Below, in pieces: positions 1-12,122 of a stretch of DNA of 64,000 nt. A model generated the notes under the pieces. That model saw nothing but the letters and a program-made list of their open reading frames with translations. It had not been told where the DNA came from and did not search any database. Both the position numbers and the translations under genes were made by a program. Position 1 is the first letter of the stretch; the number at the start of each line of letters is the position of its first letter. Origin of the DNA: Fremontodendron californicum (Eukaryota; Streptophyta; Magnoliopsida; Malvales; Malvaceae). The stretch is from positions 4,409,501-4,473,500 of the forward strand of contig JAULJL010000033.1 of NCBI GenBank assembly GCA_030761205.1, given 5' to 3'.

Positions 1-2
1 AT

Positions 3-1217
3 CGAACCTTAAGAGAACATTATTGGTGGCAAGGTATGAAACGGGACATAGCTGAGTTTGTTTCTAGATGCTTGGTATGCCAACAAATTAAAGCCGAGCA
101 TCAAAAACCTTCTGGGAAATTGAATCCCCAACCTATTCCTCAATGGAAGTGGGAAGATATTGCTATGGATTTCATTTCAGGATTGCCAAGAACACAGTCT
201 GGTTATGATAGCATTTGGGTGATTGTGGATCGTTTGACAAAATCAGCTCACCTTTTGCCAGTCAAGAAGACTTTTTCCATGGAAAGACTGGCTAAACTTT
301 ATGTGAACGAAATTGTTAGGTTACATGGTGCCCCAGTATCGATTGTATCTGATCGAGACCCCCGATTCACATCTCGATTTTGGCCAAGTTTGTAGAATGC
401 TATGGGCACTAAACTCAAGTTCAGTACTGCTTTTCATCCTCAGACGGATGGACAATCTGAACGGACAATTCAAATTCTGGAAGATATGCTCAGATCTTGT
501 ATTATGGAATTCCAAGGAAACTGGGATGAACACTTGCCTCTAGCAGAGTTTGCATATAACAATAGTTATCAGTCCAGCATCGACATGGCTCCGTTTGAAG
601 CTTTGTATGGAAGGAAGTGCAGAACTCAGGTGTGTTGGGATGATACAGATGAAAGGAAATTACTAGGTCAAAAAATTGTTATGATGACTGCAGACAAAGT
701 TAAGGTAATTCGGGAAAAGATAAAAATAGCTCAAGATCGACAAAAGAGCTATGCAGATAATCGGAGAAAAGATTTAGAGTTTGAAGTTGGTGATATGATA
801 TTTTTGAAAGTGACTCCTTGGAAGGGAGTAATCCGGTTTGGAAGACGAGGAAAGTTGGGTCCTCGATATATAGGGCCGTATGAGATCATTGAACGGATTG
901 GCCCAGTTGCTTATAGATTGTCCTTACCAGAATAATTGTCACGAATTCATAACGTGTTCCATGTTTCTATGCTCCGAAAGTACATTTTCGATTCTTCACA
1001 TATATTGAAGGACTTGCCTATGGAAATTGAGGAAAATTTAACTTATGAAGAGCAGCCGGTTGAGATTTTGGATAGAAAGGACCAAGTTCTAAGGACTAAG
1101 ACTATTCCATTAGTGAAAGTTCTTTGGAGGAATCATTCATATGAAGAAGCTATATGGGAAAGGGACGAAGATATGCGGACTCAATATTCTCACTTGTTCA
1201 ATCAAGTTGGTAAGTAA
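3..1217 (+). pseudogene. Ty3/gypsy chromovirus integrase and chromodomain-like tail (3' end of pol), two stop codons
   Basis: The 3' part of a chromovirus (Tekay/Del-like) polyprotein; the 5' part lies left of the window. One frame runs from base 3 and starts inside the integrase zinc finger (CLVCQQ). The integrase core follows with its catalytic acidic residues visible: D in MDFISGLP, D in IVSDRDPRF, and E in QSERTIQ. The GPF/Y-like module and a C-terminal segment with aromatic and acidic residues typical of a chromodomain (about 1060-1217) come next. Integrase inserts the cDNA; the chromodomain tail is thought to guide it to chromatin. The frame is broken by TAG at 393-395 and TAA at 933-935, with no frameshift between. 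It is followed by a purine tract and an LTR, so this is the true 3' end of pol. Family is certain; lineage is judged from motif wording only. Confidence 0.93.
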
Positions 1218-1237
1218 ATTTCGAAGACGAAATTTTT

Positions 1238-1252
1238 CTAAGGGGGGTAAGT
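1238..1252 (+). other. Polypurine tract of the chromovirus
   Basis: A purine run containing AAGGGGGG sits directly before the LTR start at 1253. It is the expected primer site for plus-strand DNA synthesis and fixes the LTR boundary. Confidence 0.75.
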
Positions 1253-3626
1253 TGTAACAACCGAGGTTACGTATAATCATGTAAAGTTAAATCCCGAAAA
1301 TTTTAAGGACAAACTTGGAAATTGGTAAGAAGTTATAAGTGAAGAAAATAAAAGAAGAAAGGATCAAAATGAACATATTAAAAAGTTTAGGGGCTTAATG
1401 GTTATTTATAAAAAGTTGAGGGACTAATATGCAATTATCCCAAAAACAAGAAAAATATCTCTTTATCTTCATCTTTCTCTCCCGAAATCTCAAAACATTT
1501 TCCTTCTCTTCTTCAAGCAACCGGCCTCCCACTCTATCCCTCTCTCTCTCAAAATTTTCTTCAAGTATTCCACCATAATCTCAACAAAAATTACATCCAA
1601 GGTTAGTTTCTTGATAAATTCTTCATTTTCTTTAGATATTCTATTTGAGCATGCTAAGATCTTTACACCATATACATGTTAAGGTCTGAAATCCATCTAT
1701 TAAGTATGAATTTTACTCATTTTTGGTAAGAATTAAAAGGATTTGAAAGCATGAACAAGAAAATGGGAAGAAAAAGCAAAACAGGGGAAACTGAGCATGC
1801 TTGCTGTTCGGATTTTCTGGGTTCGGAACATTAGGGTTTGTATTTTTTTATATTTTTCCTAGAAACTAGACTTCAATACGAGAATTTTGGTTTTTGAATC
1901 ACCCAAAACCGATAAGCGGTTAAAAAGATAAAATTCGGTGAAGTTGGCTGTTCTGTGTTGATCCCTGTTTCAGCATAGTTTCAGGTTTTATCAAATTTGA
2001 CCAAGATTTTGTTCTAATTGTCTAAGTTAGTTATTTTCTCTATAAATTAGACTTCTTGGTGCCAAAATCAAGTTATGATTTTCTAATCTAACTTGATATT
2101 AAGGAATTTATTGCTTAAGAGAAATATAATACCAAAGGATGGTTATGGATTATGAAAATCTCTAAGGCATGGAAAACTAGAAACGAATTCGATAAGGACA
2201 TGATTATGGAGTTGAATTATGGAGAAAATGATTATGGAAATGATATTAAAAATTAAGGATATGTTGTTTTGAGTATGAGAAATTAGTATATGGGGTAGAT
2301 TAATGGGACTTAAGTTGCATTCAAAATTGTGTAATGCTTTGAGCATGTATAGATACTAATTATTGTTAATCTCTAGGCCACGTAGATCCAACGTCACTTG
2401 TGGATCCCGAAGTTTCAGGTCGAGGTGTACAGTGAGATCATCTCAAGGATTGTGAGTAGACGACAACTATAGTTATTTGAAATTTCTGTAATTATAATTA
2501 TATATATATATTTTTAGCATAATATTTATTTTACGTATTAAAGGTATATACGATATTTAATCATATGAATTGATTTGTTATTAAAGTATTTTTATTTCAA
2601 GAAATATTATATCGAGTAAGTTGGTTGATTTTATGAAATATGATTATACATAGAATTTGACGTACATGGTTTTGGCTCCACCTGACTTAATGTATGAGAT
2701 TATACCTTTGATCGGAATATGGGAGCTGCGTGCTACGCCTTTGTGGCGGGAGCCACCTCCAGAGTCCCAATTCCGTGATATTAGACTGGGGTATGGGAGC
2801 TGCGTGCTACGCCTTTGTGGTGGGAGCCACCTCCAGAGTCCCTATCCCATTATATTGCCTTTTGGGGGCACATCATAGTGACACATATGCCTTTGGGGCG
2901 TCCTATGGTGGTATTGGCCTTTGGGGCCGGCTACTAGTATGCCTACATGGATATTGCCTGGTTATTTCATGGATGTACTCTTGTGCATGACTGAAAGTTG
3001 GAGCCCAATTATACGAAACTTGATTTACTTTACAGATTTTATTCATTGATTTAATATTATAATATTGTTATACATTTGAAAACTTTGCTATGTCTTTGAA
3101 TTACTCATTATGGTTTTATTATTATTTATTTTGAAAATGTCAATTATGCTTTACAGACTACCATTACAGTTTTCACACGCTTTAAATGTTGTCTACTCAC
3201 TGAGATATTCATATATCTCACCTTTTCATATTCAAATTTTCAGGTGACAGTTAGGTGTCGGGATTGCAACCTTCCTCTATGCTTTGCTTCAATTAGTATT
3301 TTGACGTGGTGGGCATCATACTAGAAATTTATTGAAGTCTTGATCTTTTGATGTTTTTATCTAGTAAACCTTGCTGAGATAGGTTTACTTTTGGATATAT
3401 TATATGTATATATTTGAAGATATGAGACAATAGATCAGTATGTTTTGACTTGAGAATAAATTGATCATGGATAAATTTTGAATATGATGGATATATGTTA
3501 AAATAGTATTGAGAAATATTGCTGGTTGAGGATATGAATTGAGTGTTATTTGCAGGAGGGTTTATAGTTGAGATTGAAAGGAAACTCTGCCGGATTTTAG
3601 GTAGATTATTCGGACAGGGTGTTACA
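1253..3626 (+). mobile_element. 3' LTR of the chromovirus (2374 bp)
   Basis: The LTR begins TGTAACA and ends TGTTACA, a 7-bp terminal inverted repeat, and lies right after the integrase tail and polypurine tract. Just past it, from 3627, the sequence matches the interior of the Ogre LTR found intact around 18092, which shows that this element inserted into that LTR. The likely 5-bp target copy on this side is GAAAA (3627-3631); its partner lies outside the window. No coding sequence is supported inside. Confidence 0.88.
2719..2845 (+). repeat. Direct repeat, 74-bp period, about 1.7 copies
   Basis: A GC-rich segment starting ATGGGAGCTGCGTGCTACGC at 2719 is repeated at 2793 with one or two differences. 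It lies inside the chromovirus LTR, and short open frames over it are a by-product. Confidence 0.8.
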
Positions 3627-5372
3627 GAAAAAATCATGAAATTACCACCTTTAGATTAGCATATCAGCTGTCTCAAATTACAGCTGTTCAAGAATAATGT
3701 TGACATCTCTCTTGGCCTATGTGGCTTAATCACCATGGCTTGATCAAAGAGAATCTCTAACTAACTCTTGATTTTTAGCCATTTGATTGAAAAAATCAGA
3801 AGCTTCCTCCTTCCTTTGGGCTTGGCAGGCCAGCACTTCTCTTTCCCAGCCCAAGTTTGATTTTTTGAAAGGCCCAAAGAAGTCCTTTTCGGTTGCTTGG
3901 GTGAAATGACCGTTTTGCCCCCCGGATGCAAATAAATATCAAACGGACTCGAAATTCAATTTTTATTTTTTTAAATACTTCCAAAATAATAAAACATTGA
4001 GTTCTGGAAGTTTTCAAAATTATCCGAGTCCGTTTGCTATTTATTTGGATTTTTTTTTTCAAAAATGCCCTTTTATGCCCCTACATTTTACCATTTTTTA
4101 AACGAGCTCCAAATAAAGATTTCTCTTCACCAATCTCTTACAAATAATTTAAAAGTGTGATCTGGAAGTTTTCATAATTTTTGGAGCTCATTTGGTATTT
4201 TTTCGGGATTTATCGGCTTGAATTACTACATAGGAGGCTCGGGATTTGGCCATTTTGCAAACGAACTCCGAATCAAGATTTTATTTCGCCAATATCTTCC
4301 AAATAATTTAAAAATGAGATTTTCAAAATTTTAGAATTTTTGGAGTCCATTTGCTATTTTTTCGGGAATTATCTTCTTGAATTATTGCATAGGAGGCCCG
4401 AGATTTGGCCATTTTGCAAACGAACTCCGAATCAAGATTTTATTTCGGCAATCTCTTCCAAATAATTTAAAAATGATATTTGCAAAATTTCAAAAGATTT
4501 GTAGCTCATTTGCTATTTTTCTAGGATTTTCCTTTTTGAATTACTACATAAGAAGCCCGGGATTTGGCCGTTTTGCAAACGAACTCCGAATCAAGATTTT
4601 CTTTCTCCAACCTCTTTAAAATGATTTAAGAATGATATTGACAAATTTTTAGAATTTTCGGAGTCCATTTGCTATTTTTCCCAAATTTTCTAATTTTGCC
4701 TTTTTGCTTCCGAAACTCGGTTTTGCTCAAAACAAGTCCGATTTTCAGATTTTCTTCAAGCTGAGCCTGGGGCTATACCTTTTTAATCATTCCTCATCCA
4801 TTGGGGCTTTGGTCTTAACAAGTCGGGCCATTTTCGTGATTCTTCCCGATTTCACCGAAATCCACTAAAAACCCTAATTCTCGGTTTTCTCCCGGATTGA
4901 CTTTTCTTTCAGTTTTTCTTGCAATTGGCTTCTCCATTACCCGTAGTCAGTGCTTATCTTTCATTTGGAACCTTCAATTTTGACCAATTTGATCGTTTAA
5001 GCATTTTTCCCCAAATTTCTCGGATTAGGGTTTCCTTTCTACTGAATCTCCAAATCCCAACTTCCGAACTCCATATCTTTCAATGTAGACCTCGGATTAT
5101 CAAAATTCTTTCGCCATTTTTCAATTGAACTTAAATCTTGATTTTGAAAGTGGGTTGACTTTTTTAGTAGTTGACTTTCTGGGGTTGACCTTTTCGGGGT
5201 TGAATTTTTTCGGGGTTGACTTTTTTCAAGTTTGACTTTTTATTCTCGCCCTCTTAAACTAAGTCTCAAAGTATCACCTGCAAGATGAAAAAAGTCTTTT
5301 TACACTCGGAAACATCAATTTAGGAAGAAAACATACCTGTTTTAGTGGTCCGGACAAAATTAGGTGTCTACA
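3627..5372 (-). mobile_element. 3' LTR of Ogre-type element A (minus strand), start-side portion
   Basis: Read on the minus strand this LTR begins at 5372 with TGTAGACACCTAATTTTGTC and runs leftward until cut by the chromovirus at 3626. It matches 18092-19844 (5' LTR of the same element) and 60230-61678 (element D) closely, including the same subrepeats. About 1.75 kb of an LTR of about 5 kb is visible. Confidence 0.85.
4085..4700 (-). repeat. 159-bp subrepeats in the Ogre LTR (element A, 3' LTR)
   Basis: The core GATTTGGCC(A/G)TTTTGCAAAC recurs at 4243, 4402 and 4561, a constant spacing of 159 bp, with a more diverged unit upstream from about 4085. Each unit also carries a segment on CCATTTGCTATTTTT. 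All the Ogre LTR starts in the window have the same block. Confidence 0.85.
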
Positions 5373-5386
5373 GCTGCCCCTCTTTG
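5373..5386 (-). other. Polypurine tract of Ogre element A
   Basis: On the minus strand AAAGAGGGGCAGC abuts the LTR start at 5372. The same tract stands in the same place at 61679-61692. It marks the end of the internal region and confirms that the element reads leftward. Confidence 0.75.
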
Positions 5387-5709
5387 GCTGTTGCTGAGAA
5401 TCAGGAATCAGGCAAAGATAAACAAACACTAATTTTGTACGGTCAGTGAAATCACATGTGAAGGAAAGGGGTTTCTTTTATCATTTTTTCATTTTTTCTT
5501 TTCTATTTTTTTCTTTTTTCATTTTTTCCTTTTTTTTTAACATTTTTTTTCTTCAGTTTTTTCATTTTTAAACAGTAAATTGAAGATTTTGTCCTGAAAT
5601 TGAATTCCCTGACTAATCAAGGCTCGACCCGTCTTAAGGAAACGAATTCGATTTGCAAGAAAAGAAACGACCTCGACGATGGTCTCGGGGCCTTAACCTG
5701 TCTTGTTCT
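5387..5709 (-). other. Ogre A 3' UTR, T-rich spacer
   Basis: Non-coding. It contains a long pyrimidine stretch (about 5475-5570 on the plus strand) and matches 61693-62040 of element D. No gene is seen. Confidence 0.7.
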
Positions 5710-7005
5710 CAGCTGTGTTTAAAATTCTGGGTATCTCCTCCTGAAGCTTCGGCTATCACCACCAAAGTTTTGCTCATTTTTAAAACTGTAAAAATTCTGG
5801 GTATCACCTCCAGAAGCTTCAGCTATCACCACCGAAGACTTTCTACCTTTTCAAAGAATTTTTAAAACTCTGGATATCTCCACCAGAGGCTTCAGCTATC
5901 ACCACCGAAGACTTGTTCATATAAAAGAGAGTACCTCGACGATGATCTCGGGGCTCGACTCATTTGAGAAGAAAAACGAGTTCGATTATACCTGAAAGCT
6001 TTAAGAGATGATGCAAATGCTTCATGATGCAAATGCAAATGTCTTTAGTTGATGCAAATGCTTCTTGATGTAGATGCAAATGACTTAGATTGGTGCAAAT
6101 GTTTTTGATGCAAATGTAAATAACTTGATTTGATGCAAACTTTCTTGATGCAGATTCAAATAACTTAGATTGATGCAAATGCTTCTTGATGTAGATGCAC
6201 ATGTTGAATAAAATTCTGGGTAACTCCTCCAGAAGAAGATTTCTCATTATAAAACCCTGGATATCTCCACCAGAGGCTTCAACTATCGCCACCGAAGAGT
6301 TGTTCACTTTTAAAACTGTAAAATTCTGGATATCCCCACCAGAAGCTTTGGCTATCACCACCAAAGACTTGCTCATTGTAAAATTCAGGGTAACTCCTCC
6401 AGAAGCTTTGGCTATCACCACCAAAGACTTGCTCATTGTAAAATTCTGGGTAACTCCTCGAGAAGAAGATTTCTCATTTTTCAAAATTATAAAACCCTGG
6501 ATATCTCCACCAGAGTTTTCAGCTATCACCACCGAAGACTTGTTCTTTTAAAACTATAAAATTCTGGATATCCCCACCAGAAGCTTTGGCTATCACCACC
6601 AAAGACTTGCTCATTGTAAAATTCTGGGTAACTCCTCCAGAAGCTTTGGCTATCACCACCAAAGACTTTCTCATTGTAAAATTCTGGGTAACTCCTCCAG
6701 AAGAAGATTTCTCATTTTTCAAAATTATAAAACCCTGGATATCTCCACCAGAAGCTTTGGCTATCACCACCAAAGACTTGCTCATTGTAAAATTCTGGGT
6801 AACTCCTCCAGAAGCTTTGGCTATCACCACCAAAGACTTGCTCATTGTAAAATTCTGGGTAACTCCTCCAGAAGAAGATTTCTCATTTTTCAAAATTATA
6901 AAACCCTGGATATATCCACCAGAGGCTTCAGATATCACCACCAAAGACTTGTCCACTTTTAAAACTGTAAAATTCTGGATATCCCACCAGAAGCTTTGAG
7001 AAATA
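5710..7005 (-). repeat. Tandem repeats of the Ogre A 3' UTR (about 60-bp units)
   Basis: Units built on CTCCAGAAGC, GGCTATCACCACC and AAAATTCTGG repeat many times. The best-preserved unit is 60 bp, and longer composite units contain AGAAGAAGATTTCTC. Because unit length is a multiple of three, several long frames stay open on both strands (for example minus 6532-5960 and 7040-6519, plus 6586-6999); they have no start context or known domain and are not genes. Repeats of this kind between the coding region and the 3' LTR are a known feature of Ogre elements. Confidence 0.85.
6003..6200 (-). repeat. Short GATGCAAATG-type repeats
   Basis: The motif (T)GATGCAAATGC occurs many times in tandem or near tandem with TTCTTGATG linkers, embedded between blocks of the 60-bp repeat. 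Non-coding. Confidence 0.75.
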
Positions 7006-7400
7006 ATGCAGATGCACATGTCCTTTAACAAGGTGCTCATGCTTCATGGTGCAAATATAAATGCTTGGATTGATGTGAATGTTTCTTAGTGCAAATGCAA
7101 ATGGCCTGGATTTATGCCTATGTTTCATGATGCGGATGCCCTTACTAATTGTGTTCATGCAACTGGTTTATGAATGATGTAACTGCAATTACCACACAAT
7201 AATGAAAATGCAATGATTCTAGAAATGATGCAATTGCTGGAGATGACACAAATGCGAATTCCATGAAGAATGTAAATGTAAAGGTAAAATGCAGATGCTT
7301 ATGGAATAATGCCAATGCAAATACCCATGAATGATGCAAATGCTTACCGACACTGTGCAGATGTAAAATCTTGATAAAGAGATGAGTGCTCATGAGTGAT
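7006..7400 (-). repeat. Second block of GATGCAAATG-type repeats
   Basis: Degenerate copies of the same short motif follow the 60-bp repeats, as they follow another repeat in element D (63560-64000). The two elements therefore share the repeat order while the middle repeat differs. Confidence 0.7.
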
Positions 7401-9801
7401 GCAAATGCCCCCGGTTGTTTTTCTAGACTTTGGCTTAGCCTTTCAAATTTTTTTTTCCTCTTCAAATCAGAGTATATCTTCAATTCATTTTGGCTATTCT
7501 CTTTGCCCCAACAGTTTTCAAACTTTCATCAACAAAGATCTGAACCGGGTTCTATTTCTTCTTCTCATATCTGGAAGTCAGGACCTATCTTGGCAGTTCT
7601 ACACCTTTGAGTTAGAAAAATCCTTGTCTCATGTCAACATCAAAATGTGTATTTCAAAAAATCTCTTTATTTGTTTTCGCATTTTGAAAACTTCTGAACA
7701 AAAAATATTAACCCCACAATGTGTGATGTACAAATATTCTGAAGACTGATGATCATTGTTAGAAATTTCTCTAAGTATCAATCTGGTTTTTTCAACTGGG
7801 ATTGGCAAGGCTTGGTATAACAAGATTCTGGCTTTTCCAGGAAAACTTCATGACAAAAATGTATATCCCTTCTAGGCTCACAAATGGAACAGGTTTTATA
7901 AATCATGAATTCATTGAGAACCAAGCAAATTCAACATTCTTTTATTTTCCATATCAAGGCATTTTGACAAGCATCAAGATTGGCTAGGATGTTTATACCA
8001 AAAATTTTAATCTTGGAGAAAAAAAAGTTTCAGTTTTTGAAGACAATCCTATGAATGAGAATTGACAATTTGGGAGGTTCCGGAATTCTTAAATATTCCT
8101 CGATGACCACTTTTTTAAGATGACCTTCTCTTTTTGTGGTATCGGCACTTTCATAGATGGCATCAAAAATTTTTATTTTACTCTAGACCGCCCATTTTTG
8201 GGTTTTCGCCCTAGAGTCCCATTCTTTCCAATTTATTTTTTTCTACCATACACTTGAGAATTCTAAATTCTTCCTCAGTGAAATGATAATTCGATGAAAT
8301 TGGATAAAATCTGAGGAAAAACCTTTCAAATTAAATATTCATGCTTGATCAAAATGGACTTTTAAAGCACGTAATGTAGGCCATGGCTCAGGGTTCAGAA
8401 AGAAAGGATAAATAGGCCCAAAATATGTGTTTGAGGGTAATCAGATCAAGGATCATTTCTTGAGGAGGATTCTCTTTGAAGCATTTGTCCCTTCTTGGAC
8501 ATTTCTTTCCTTTTGACTTTGCTCTTTTTCTTCCTTACTTTTGGCTTTCATTTGCCATCGCTTTTTCACACACCTTTTTTTTTGTGTGTGTTTTTCTTGT
8601 CTTTCATTTCACCATCTTTTCCCCTTTTTCTCTTTCACAGAGTGAGCCCGTATTTATTCGGAGCTCCATTTGCTTTGTGTTTGTCTTTGAGCTAGGACTC
8701 ATTTCTCAATGATCTTTAAAAAGATCTTTCCTTGCATTTGCCCCCCAGTGTAGAGGGTGATCCTTGATCAGGGTTCAAAGAAGAAAGAATTCTTTTGGCT
8801 CAAAAGGGGTGACTATGGATAATAATTTTTTTCTTGTGAAAGGGATATGAAAGATGGCCATTCATCATATCAAGCCCCCGAATATTCTCATTGAAAAGCA
8901 ATCCTCAGGGGAAATAGATAATCAAAATTCATTTTGCACTTTGGAATCATCCGAATTCTCATATGCATGATATCAAAAAAAAAATTTCTTCTCTTTTTTC
9001 CATCGCATGCCCCAATGATTTATGCGTTAGCCCATCCTTCTTCACCATGTATCCATCATTTCCACATATGATGCCCCAATTTGATTAACCATGAGAGTTT
9101 GTATCAACGAGGAACATAGCAAGTCTAGGTCTATTTTGAAAAGGCTGAGTTTCCAATTTGAGTTCTTTAAAGAGACAAGGAAAATATGACCCAAAAACGG
9201 GTTTTCTCTGGGACAAGGGATAATCTAGTTTAATCATTGTGCCCCAGGGTGTCAATCATGAAGTGATGTTTGGGCAATTAGTGTTTTGTGGTCATTGGTA
9301 AAGGTCATGAATGGTTTTAGCACAATCTTGACACACCAAATTATCAAAATCTAGATTCTTGAAAGAATGTCTCATTTGTTTGAATTTCAAGGAAGTTGAA
9401 AATTTTCAAAAAGTTCGTTCCTTTATTCATAGCCTAGACTAAGATCTACGTCTTTGCTTATTCTGTGATGACAATGGTTTTATGAAGTCAAATCGTTCAT
9501 ATTCCTTGAAGCATTAAGTCTTTCAAGTGTTTTTGGTTTAAGAGATTTAGGCTTAGGAAAACCTAAAGAGAGGGGAGAAGGTATTGGGTCATTTGTAACA
9601 CTGATCATGAATCTTCTTGAGACTATCCATTATTAAAAATTCCTTAATGCTTGTTTTTGCAAATTCAAGTTATTGTTAAAACACAACAATCACAAAGCAT
9701 TTAAAATTCAAAATTCATTTAATTCATGTAGATGTTAACATGAGACAAGTGCTTTCATCATCACAGTGTATAGAACTACATGCTTCAAAAACCTAATATG
9801 A
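7401..9801 (-). other. Ogre A non-coding stretch where pol would be expected
   Basis: From the end of gag to the 3' UTR repeats I find no protease, reverse transcriptase, RNase H or integrase motif in any frame, and stops are frequent. The DNA is AT-rich with pyrimidine runs (for example 8495-8650). It may be an untranslated region, intron remnant or deletion product. Element A therefore looks non-autonomous. Confidence 0.6.
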
Positions 9802-11249
9802 TCATGCACAATGTTTCTTATGACACTTGGCTTCCCCATCTTCAAAACTTATCGAACCAGCCTTGATGAGATCTCTGACCTCGTACTTCAAAGCGGGGCA
9901 GTTCTCTGTTGAGTGACCTTGATTGCCAGAATGATAACCACAACACTCATTAGCATCATACCAGCTTGGATAAGGGGGCTTCAGAGGCTTTAATTGCATG
10001 GGTGTCACAAGGTGATTCTGGATGAGTTGAGGTAATAGCTCACTGTATGTCACAGGAATCGGGTTATCCTGATTTCTTTTTTGCTTTTTATGCCCCCTTC
10101 GATTATTCCCAAGGGTGTTCGATTGATATACAGATGTAAATTCTGGTGTAGTTGCAGTCATTGGTTGGTAGGGATAAAAACCTTGAGAGACATTGTTCAA
10201 GGTAGAGTAAAATGGCTGATACGAGGAGAATTGGAGAGGTGGGGCAAAGTCTTCCACGACTTGGGTATCTTCATTTTTCTTTTCAGATGCCCCTTTTTTC
10301 TTCGTATTGGATGTTCTTTCTCCTTCAATTTTCCCATCCTTGATAGCATCCTCAATCATCTCCCCTGAAATTACCATGTCCGAAAAATTCTTCGTGGTGT
10401 TGCCGACAAGTCTATCGTAGTATGGGGCCTGTAGTGTATTCACAAAAAGACAGTGGTTTCCTTCTGAGTTAAAGGCGGTTGTACTTGGGCGGCCAGGCTC
10501 ATCCACCGTTGCGCATATTCTTTGAAGCTCTCAGTAGCTCTTTTCTTCATATTTTGCAAGGTGAAACGGTCAGGCGCCGTGTCGGTCATATGCTTTTACT
10601 GGTTTAGAAAAACCCTAGCCAGGTCATTCCAAGAGCGAATTTGATCCTTGCTCAACTGACTATACCACCTAATTGCGGATCCGCTGAGGCTATCCTGAAA
10701 GCAGTGAATCAAAAGCTTATCATTATCTATATGACTTGTCATCTTCCGACAGAACATAGTGATGTGGGCTGATGGATCAGTCGTCCCGTCATATTTCACA
10801 AAATCAGGGATCTTGAACTTAGGAGGAATGACTAAATCGAAGACCAAACATCGTTCTTTCGCATCTAAATTCCCAAATACATCTTTATTTTCTACTACCG
10901 GAGCATTTCATCTAGCAACTGATATTTCCCTTGGGAGTCTGCCAACTCAACCTAATTTACTGCAACCTTTTTTCAACTTTGCCTGTTCAGCTGGATCATC
11001 TGAGTTTAGGACATTGACTATGTTCTGGGCATCAATCATTATGACCTAATTCTGACCTTTTTGTGCCTCTAACCCTTTCCTGGCGACAAAGTTTTCAGTG
11101 TTTCCTTTTCCCTTGATTACGGCGGACATCAGCTTCATCAATTTAGTCATCTGATCCTTAGATTCTGCTTGAGACTTTGCTAGCTGTTCTCGTAATTCTT
11201 TTTGTTCCCTTTCCATTTTTTCCATTCGGGCAACTTGTTCATCCTCCAT
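9802..11249 (-). pseudogene. Tat/Ogre-type Gag (second gag-like frame of element A), broken
   Basis: Gag forms the virus-like particle and binds the element RNA. Three open pieces on the minus strand line up in order. 11249-11046 begins MEDEQVARMEKMEREQ, a charged, probably coiled-coil N-terminus. 10847-10596 holds the Gag core with FKIPDFVKYDGTTDP, HCFQDS and AIRWYSQL, characteristic of plant Tat-lineage Gag. 10506-9802 carries LFVNTLQAPYYDRL, NFSDMVISGEMIE, a proline/tyrosine-rich segment and a zinc-knuckle-like CGYHSGNQGHSTENC near the end. Stops and frameshifts separate the pieces (around 11046-10848 and 10595-10507), so it is a pseudogene. The start is the methionine at 11249, matched by element C at 53915. 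No protease follows. Confidence 0.88.
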
Positions 11250-12122
11250 AGCACCAGCCTGTATTAAAAGTGTACTCAGTACTTCTTATACCTCTGATTT
11301 GAAATGGAAATTCTTTCAAAGACTCCTAAAGCCAAGCCAAGTTCTGTTTTATTTCCCCCAAATGTATGTCATGATGAATGAGCTATGAATGCAATTTGAT
11401 ACATGTGAAGCCTAAACAATATGATGTATGGACATGTACAATGGAAACATGTTGACCATATATGTAATAAATACAATCACGATGCCAACATGTTGCAAGT
11501 AAAGAGTAAACAAATCAACGCATGGATATATGCAATGAATAATCATGTACATTTTAGCGTATTTCCCAATGAATGATCATATACCCTATGAATGCAACAC
11601 GGTGTCAATTATGATACATGCAAACAACGAATGATTGATACAGAGTATATACAAAGAAAATCATGCTAACCATGTGTGTAATGAATGCGACCTAATGCTA
11701 ATCATGATGTATGTAATAAGCAAATTAATGCATGTATATATACAGAAAAATCGTGCTGATTGTGAATGCATAAATGCAACTTGATGCTAACATGATACAT
11801 GTATGAATGTATGGTATGACCACTAATTGATCGGATGCAAAATGCAAAAGGGGAAGATATCACAGAGGAAATAAGAATCGGAGGAACTTAATCATCAACC
11901 TCTCATGAATTTGAAACATAACCAATTCATTCCCATATCAATGTTCACAATGGTATAAACCATGTTTTACAAAATTTGAACAATGGTTAAAACTATCCTT
12001 TACAAGCACTTTATTCTTCCTAGCATCCTAAGGCTATAAGAGCCGGCTACTGAAAAAGTGAAATCCTATTACATCATATAAGACCGAAGTCTTTCCATCT
12101 TAATGCTGTAAATCTCCCAATC
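11250..12122 (-). other. Spacer between the two gag-like frames of Ogre A
   Basis: No gene. It is AT-rich, with many loose repeats of ATGCAA and (C)ATGATACATG words. A spacer in the same position occurs in element C (53161-53914), so the two-frame layout is ancestral to both copies. Confidence 0.6.

Noticed and set aside
2657..2990. Plus-strand frames over the GC-rich segment of the chromovirus LTR
   Set aside because: Two overlapping frames on a 74-bp repeat without a known domain.
3796..4062. Minus-strand frame of 88 codons, also present near 18142-18411
   Set aside because: Lies inside Ogre LTR copies, differs in frame between copies and has no recognisable domain.
5960..7040. Minus- and plus-strand frames of 118-190 codons with 20-residue repeats
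   Set aside because: Produced by tandem repeats with a 60-bp period inside a 3' UTR; open on both strands, which argues against coding.
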